5,885 nt of DNA from assembly GCA_002392405.1 (NCBI GenBank), contig DGGY01000008.1, positions 1-5,885 of the forward strand. The letters run 5' to 3'. The translations under genes and the position numbers were made by a program. The notes beneath the pieces were generated by a model that saw only the letters and a program-made list of their open reading frames with translations, did no database searches and had not been told where the DNA came from. The first letter of the stretch is position 1. The number at the start of each line of letters is the position of its first letter. Shown one piece after another: positions 4,751 to 5,885 of this stretch. This DNA comes from Treponema sp. UBA3862. Lineage in GTDB: Bacteria > Spirochaetota > Spirochaetia > Treponematales > Treponemataceae.

Positions 4751-5885
4751 ATGCTGCAGAAAATCAATTCAAAAATATACATTATAGGCGCAGGTTTTGC
4801 AGGACAGATGATAGCCCGCGACCTCATGAACAAAAAAATCTTCGGCAGCGTTGCAGCATTTCTTGATGACGATAAAAAACTAATCGGAAAATCAATTGAA
4901 GGAATTCCTGTTTTAGGACCAATCGCAGAAGTTGCAAGTCTTGTAAAATGCGGCCCCTTAGATGAAGCGATAATTGCAATTCCAAGCGCACCCGTAGAAA
5001 AAATCAGGGAAATCCATGAAGTTTTAAAAGAAAGCGGATTTTCACATATAAGAATTCTGCCGAGTGTAAGCCAGATAATTGACGGCAAGGCTCATCTGGT
5101 TCAGACAAGGGAAATAGATCCTCTTGATATACTCGGCCGAACTCCGGTTATAATTCCGCTTCATCAGAGCCTTAAATATCTTCGGGGAAAAAGGGTCTTA
5201 ATCACTGGAGCAGGCGGTTCAATCGGTTCTGAACTTTCAAGACAGCTTTTAAGCGGAGGAGCTGAAAGACTTTATCTTTTCGGCCACGGCGAAAACTCAA
5301 TTGTACAGATTTACAGGGAACTTCATGTTCTTCAGCAGGAAGGTGTCGGTGAAAAAGCGACCGTTGTACCTATCATTGGTGACATGAAAGATAAAGAATA
5401 TGTTAAATACATAATCAAAAAGACAAGGGCTAATGTAATCTTTCACTGCGCAGCCTACAAGCATGTTCCAATGATGGAAGAAAATCCCGTTGCCGCAATT
5501 GAAAATAATGTATTCGGTACAAAAAACCTGCTCGAAGCAGCCCTTGAGAACAAAGTCCAGCGTTTTGTGTTAATTTCAACAGACAAAGCAGTTTCACCGG
5601 TGAGTGTATACGGTGCAAGCAAAATGCTTTCAGAAAAACTGATTCTTCATTTTTCAAAAAAAGCATCAAAAGGCACTCATTTCATGTTTGTACGCTTCGG
5701 AAACGTATTAGGCTCAAGAGGGTCAATCCTTCCTCTGTTCCAGGAACAGATTAAAGCCGGCGGACCAGTTACAGTAACTGACAAAAACATGGAAAGATTT
5801 TTCATGACTATTCCTGAGGCCTGTTCCCTTGTTCTTGAAACCGGCGGAATCGGACAGAATGGAAAATCTTATCTTCTTGATATGG
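4751..5885 (+). CDS. NDP-sugar 4,6-dehydratase/epimerase of the CapD/WbpM/FlaA1 family, 3' end missing
   Basis: Predicted to act on a UDP-activated N-acetyl-hexosamine, probably as a 4,6-dehydratase supplying precursors for surface polysaccharide or protein glycosylation. 378 codons are present and the frame runs off the window. Residues 1 to about 130 form a first Rossmann domain (GAGFAG at 13-18, acidic LDDD near 38-41) like the CoA-binding-like domain of long family members. From about 146 comes the short-chain dehydrogenase domain: TGAGGSIGSEL (152-162), Asp211, AAYKHVPMME (234-243), STDKA (276-280) and YGASK with Tyr287 and Lys291, then RFGNVLGSRGS and MERFFMTIPEA. Long members such as WbpM and PglF usually have four membrane helices before the first Rossmann domain. 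They are absent here, because a stop codon lies just upstream of the start. It diverges from rpsD and probably heads further sugar genes outside the window. Confidence 0.9.
   Translation, partial: MLQKINSKIYIIGAGFAGQMIARDLMNKKIFGSVAAFLDDDKKLIGKSIEGIPVLGPIAEVASLVKCGPLDEAIIAIPSAPVEKIREIHEVLKESGFSHIRILPSVSQIIDGKAHLVQTREIDPLDILGRTPVIIPLHQSLKYLRGKRVLITGAGGSIGSELSRQLLSGGAERLYLFGHGENSIVQIYRELHVLQQEGVGEKATVVPIIGDMKDKEYVKYIIKKTRANVIFHCAAYKHVPMMEENPVAAIENNVFGTKNLLEAALENKVQRFVLISTDKAVSPVSVYGASKMLSEKLILHFSKKASKGTHFMFVRFGNVLGSRGSILPLFQEQIKAGGPVTVTDKNMERFFMTIPEACSLVLETGGIGQNGKSYLLDM

Noticed and set aside
4744..5088. Minus-strand frame of 114 codons over the dehydratase start
   Set aside because: It overlaps the conserved first Rossmann domain on the other strand and has no family signature of its own.

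Overview
The window reads as ordinary chromosomal DNA from a low-to-moderate GC spirochaete, most likely a non-pallidum Treponema. This rests on protein character (an M18 aminopeptidase of the bacterial apeA type, a periplasmic SPOR protein with a very long Glu/Pro/Val spacer, a two-Rossmann sugar dehydratase) and is an inference, not a database result. I see no transposase, phage gene, CRISPR array or other sign of recent transfer, and no obvious new multi-gene system. The less ordinary items are a co-transcribed pair of exported proteins, an unusual tmRNA tag and a candidate autoregulatory leader in front of rpsD.

Layout from left to right. Positions 1-288 (+) are the 3' part of the tmRNA gene ssrA, cut off at its 5' side just before the tag reading frame. 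A 102-base gap with a hairpin but no clear terminator leads to an M18 metallo-aminopeptidase (391-1716, +). A strong hairpin with T-tracts on both strands (1724-1772) ends this gene and the converging operon from the other side. That operon (minus strand, read from 3785 down to 1794) encodes a small unrecognised exported protein and, 12 bases later, a 487-residue exported protein with a double-psi-beta-barrel-like N-terminal domain, an acidic low-complexity spacer and a C-terminal SPOR domain that should bind denuded peptidoglycan. Upstream on the same strand lies rpsD (ribosomal protein S4, 4476-3883), with its own terminator, a good sigma70-type promoter and a roughly 105-base structured leader. 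A divergent promoter region of 274 bases (4477-4750) separates rpsD from a rightward gene (4751 to the window end, incomplete) for an NDP-sugar 4,6-dehydratase of the FlaA1/CapD/WbpM family that lacks the usual membrane segments.

Functionally the window is a mosaic of housekeeping units: ribosome rescue (tmRNA), peptide turnover (aminopeptidase), cell envelope or division (the SPOR operon), translation (S4) and surface polysaccharide or glycan precursor synthesis (the dehydratase). The tmRNA and aminopeptidase could be linked as tagging and final peptide degradation, but adjacency alone does not prove it.
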